Shown: one piece after another, positions 5,670 to 7,565 of the stretch | Numbering within the stretch: the first letter of the stretch is position 1 | How the letters are laid out: every line of letters starts with the position of its first letter | Assembly: GCA_019745755.1 (NCBI GenBank) | Contig: JAIESS010000104.1 | Coordinates: forward strand, 1-7,565 | Direction of reading: 5' to 3' | Source of the DNA: Alphaproteobacteria bacterium | GTDB taxonomy: Bacteria > Pseudomonadota > Alphaproteobacteria > Paracaedibacterales > JAKBAR01 | Length of the DNA: 7,565 nt | The notes under the pieces: generated by a model | Databases searched by the model: none | What the model saw: the letters and a program-made list of their open reading frames with translations, nothing else | Told to the model about the DNA's origin: nothing | Translations under genes and position numbers: made by a program

Positions 5670-6809
5670 TTAGCGCGCCGTGAGCCAGCCACCACCCAGA
5701 ACACGTTTCCCATCATAAAAGACACAGGCTTGGCCATTCGCGATACCAAATTCAGGTGTTTCCAAAATGACTTCAGAAAAGCCATCTTTGTGCAAATATA
5801 CTGTAGCGTTTATAGGCTCTTGAGATGAGCGAATTTTAACTGTACAGGCTTTGCCTCCCTCAAACTCAGCCGTATCTGCCAGCATATTCAGCTCCTTCAC
5901 CCATAGGCTTTGACGAGCAAGAGCAGATTTTGGACCAACCACAACGCGTTTTTCCTCGGGATCCAAACGTATGACAAAGAGGGGCTCTGGGGAGGAAATG
6001 CCAAGACCCTTACGCTGGCCAATGGTATAATTAATAATTCCGTTGTGCTGACCGAGCACCCGCCCCTCCACATGGACAATGTCCCCAGCATCTAAGGCAC
6101 CTGGGCGAAGACGTTCTACAACGCTTGCGTAATTACCATTCGGAACAAAGCAAATATCTTGGCTGTCTGGCTTTTCTGCCACCTGCAAGCCAAAGCGTTT
6201 GGCGTGTTCACGGGTTTCGGACTTTGGCATGCCTCCCAGGGGAAAACGCAGGTAATTCAGCTGAGCCCGCGTTGTTGTGAAGAGAAAATAGCTTTGATCA
6301 CGGTTTGAATCTACAGCGCGCAGCATCTGAGCCACGCCATTTTTTTCCACGCGCTGTACATAATGACCTGTTACAAGACAGGTGGCCCCAAGATTCTTCG
6401 CCGTTTTGAGGAGGTCACGGAACTTTACATTTTGATTGCAGCGGATACAGGGAATGGGCGTTTCGCCACGAAGATAACTATCCGCAAAATCATCCATGAC
6501 GCCTTGTTTAAAGATGCTCTCATAATCCAAGACATAATGGGGAAAACCGAGCTTGTCCGCCACAGACCGTGCGTCATAAATATCTTGGCCAGCGCAACAT
6601 GACCCCTTTTTCTCGATCATTTCGCCGTGATCATAGAGCTGAAGCGTGATTCCAATGACATTATATCCTGCCTCCACAAGTAGGCCCGCCGCTACAGAGG
6701 AATCAACGCCGCCGGACATGGCCACCGCCACAAGGGCGCCTTTGTCAATGCCGTCTAATGTAAGAGTTGTCTGGCCAAGAAGATGGGGCATAAGTCTTTG
6801 CGTAAGCAT
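5670..6809 (-). CDS. mnmA: tRNA-specific 2-thiouridylase MnmA
   Basis: Catalyses 2-thiolation of the wobble uridine (U34) of tRNAs for Lys, Glu and Gln, using ATP and a relayed sulfur; cytoplasmic. The 379-residue product shows the PP-loop AMSGGVDSSVAAGL (Ser32-Ser38), GITLQLYDHG, the active-site loop TPIPCIRCNQNVKF with catalytic Cys124, TGHYV (147-151), the DQSYFLF motif (171-177) and PDSQDICFV with the second catalytic Cys220. Length and order match the family. Odd: Cys121 makes a CxxC with Cys124 where E. coli has Asp99, and a CCAG motif occurs at 71-74; both look like alphaproteobacterial features and bear on the proposal that some MnmA proteins hold an iron-sulfur cluster. The ATG at 6809 is preferred because GGGAAG lies seven bases upstream. 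The longer frame would begin with a TTG at 6860 and adds 17 residues without a ribosome-binding site. Confidence 0.96.
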   Translation of the reverse strand: MLTQRLMPHLLGQTTLTLDGIDKGALVAVAMSGGVDSSVAAGLLVEAGYNVIGITLQLYDHGEMIEKKGSCCAGQDIYDARSVADKLGFPHYVLDYESIFKQGVMDDFADSYLRGETPIPCIRCNQNVKFRDLLKTAKNLGATCLVTGHYVQRVEKNGVAQMLRAVDSNRDQSYFLFTTTRAQLNYLRFPLGGMPKSETREHAKRFGLQVAEKPDSQDICFVPNGNYASVVERLRPGALDAGDIVHVEGRVLGQHNGIINYTIGQRKGLGISSPEPLFVIRLDPEEKRVVVGPKSALARQSLWVKELNMLADTAEFEGGKACTVKIRSSQEPINATVYLHKDGFSEVILETPEFGIANGQACVFYDGKRVLGGGWLTAR

Positions 6810-6816
6810 AGGGTAT

Positions 6817-6822
6817 CTTCCC
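6817..6822 (-). promoter_or_regulatory. Ribosome binding site of mnmA
   Basis: GGGAAG on the minus strand, seven bases before the ATG at 6809. It supports the ATG over the in-frame TTG at 6860. Confidence 0.65.
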
Positions 6823-6897
6823 TTTATATAGGTAGAAAAGCTAAGGATGCAAGAACTCAATCTCTATACTAAAGATTATCTTTTTTAAATATTGCTC

Positions 6898-6924
6898 ATT
6901 GTAGTCTATGAGACTTTTAAGCAA
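6898..6924 (-). promoter_or_regulatory. Weak candidate mnmA promoter overlapping a small palindrome
   Basis: On the minus strand TACAAT (6898-6903) resembles a -10 box, and TTGCTT (6919-6924) lies 15 bases upstream, a short spacer with a poor -35 match. The perfect palindrome AGTCT-ATG-AGACT (6903-6915) sits between them. This could be an operator or chance. A start near 6890 would give an mnmA leader of about 80 bases. Confidence 0.2.
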
Positions 6925-6950
6925 AGGTAGAACAATCAATTTAGAGGGGT

Positions 6951-6997
6951 AATAGTAAGGGGTAGTCATCTCTGTACTTATGGAGATGACTACTATT
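6951..6997 (-). terminator. Inverted repeat downstream of the right-edge gene, possible terminator
   Basis: GTAGTCATCTC (6962-6972) pairs perfectly with GAGATGACTAC (6983-6993) across a 10-base loop. AATA (6951-6954) and TATT (6994-6997) can extend the stem past a seven-base bulge. It begins 14 bases after the stop of the 7012 gene. On the minus strand the stem is followed by CCCCTTACTATT, not a T-run, so it is either an imperfect terminator, an mRNA 3'-end stabiliser, or a protein-binding site. Confidence 0.45.
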
Positions 6998-7011
6998 AAT
7001 CAATAAACCTC

Positions 7012-7565
7012 TTATTGCTTATCCTCTTGTTTATCGTCAGACTCTGATCCTTTAGAACCTGATAATTCATCCGATGACGCATCGGGTTGGAAATCTTCGG
7101 CGCTAATAACAATAGGACGAGGTTCACCACCTTGTTCTTGATGTTTTCTTTCTTCTTCGATTTTTTTCCATACCTGAGGTAAAGACATTAGATGCTCAGC
7201 AAATAATGATGTCATTGCAATGTTTACAGGGCGTTGTGGTTGTTGAGAAAAAAGATCGTTTTTAAGAGACATTATATTGTGTTGCGCCGCATGAAATTGA
7301 TCTAAAAACTGACATGTTGTCGTCGAAACAGGGTTTATACTACTACCAAACGCTTGAAGTTGCTCCGGTGTATAGAGACCAGTCTCAGTCAAATGAGACG
7401 TTGAAGTATCCATAGTGTGTAACAAAAGATGGTAGTAATCTGCTATCTTATGAGCTTTTTGGAGTTCTTGTGATAAAGAAAGGGCCTGAACGTCTTGTTT
7501 TAATTGTACAAGATCTTCCGGTGAAATATCCATTTCCTTCATATGTGTAACACGGTCTTGAAGTT
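7012..7565 (-). CDS. Hypothetical Gln-rich, probably coiled-coil protein with acidic tail (5'-truncated by window edge)
   Basis: I do not recognise this protein. The frame runs open from the right edge to the TAA at 7012-7014, giving 183 visible residues. The first ATG, at 7542, has no ribosome-binding site upstream and the codons before it (LQDRVTH) continue the same helical pattern, so the gene almost certainly starts outside the window. Visible parts: a heptad-like helical region (LVQLKQDVQALSLSQELQ), a middle part with Tyr/His/Leu-rich DYYHLLLHTMD and a single cysteine, a charged helix VWKKIEEERKHQEQ, and a low-complexity acidic, serine-rich C-terminus (DASSDELSGSKGSESDDKQ). No signal peptide, membrane segment or enzyme motif is visible in the part present. 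Roles such as a structural or effector-like protein would be speculation. It is on the same strand as mnmA, 200 bp upstream of it. Confidence 0.7.
   Translation of the reverse strand, partial: LQDRVTHMKEMDISPEDLVQLKQDVQALSLSQELQKAHKIADYYHLLLHTMDTSTSHLTETGLYTPEQLQAFGSSINPVSTTTCQFLDQFHAAQHNIMSLKNDLFSQQPQRPVNIAMTSLFAEHLMSLPQVWKKIEEERKHQEQGGEPRPIVISAEDFQPDASSDELSGSKGSESDDKQEDKQ

Noticed and set aside
6810..6860. 17-residue N-terminal extension of mnmA from a TTG at 6860
   Set aside because: No ribosome binding site upstream of the TTG, while GGGAAG is well placed before the ATG at 6809.

Overview
The window looks like a chromosomal segment of an alphaproteobacterium with AT-leaning DNA. The evidence is the acpS-lepB pair (in many alphaproteobacteria part of pdxJ-acpS-lepB-rnc-era), the alphaproteobacterial look of AcpS and MnmA (for example the CCAG motif and the PIPCIRC active-site loop), and a YmdB-type phosphodiesterase. 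A host-associated or environmental lineage with moderate to low GC is plausible, but the genus cannot be read from the sequence.

Layout, left to right. Positions 3-2180 (+) hold the C-terminal 725 residues of a cysteine-free RTX-type secreted or surface protein whose start lies off the left edge. A tandem, probably bidirectional, terminator follows at 2197-2256. On the minus strand come lepB (signal peptidase I, 2333-3118), acpS (holo-ACP synthase, 3132-3566) and, after an AT-rich gap, a ymdB-like metallophosphoesterase (3759-4562). A 195-bp divergent region separates ymdB from an aminoglycoside-phosphotransferase-fold kinase on the plus strand (4758-5624). That region contains a candidate promoter, an inverted repeat and an 11-codon ORF with a good Shine-Dalgarno sequence. 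mnmA (tRNA 2-thiouridylase, 5670-6809, minus) converges on the kinase gene with a 45-bp gap. After a 200-bp non-coding stretch with two inverted repeats, the right edge holds the 3' part of an unrecognised, glutamine-rich, probably coiled-coil protein with an acidic tail (7012-7565, minus, start off the edge).

Most of the window is housekeeping: protein export (LepB), activation of acyl carrier protein (AcpS), a conserved phosphodiesterase and tRNA wobble modification (MnmA). They share no single pathway; only acpS-lepB is clearly an operon. The accessory parts are the RTX protein, the APH-like kinase with its possible leader, and the hypothetical protein at the right edge. I see no mobile element, CRISPR array, tRNA or rRNA. 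I cannot point to a clear undescribed multi-gene system. The most interesting leads are the 18-residue alternating RTX arrays, the possible leader peptide before the kinase gene, the insertion in AcpS, and the edge hypothetical gene.
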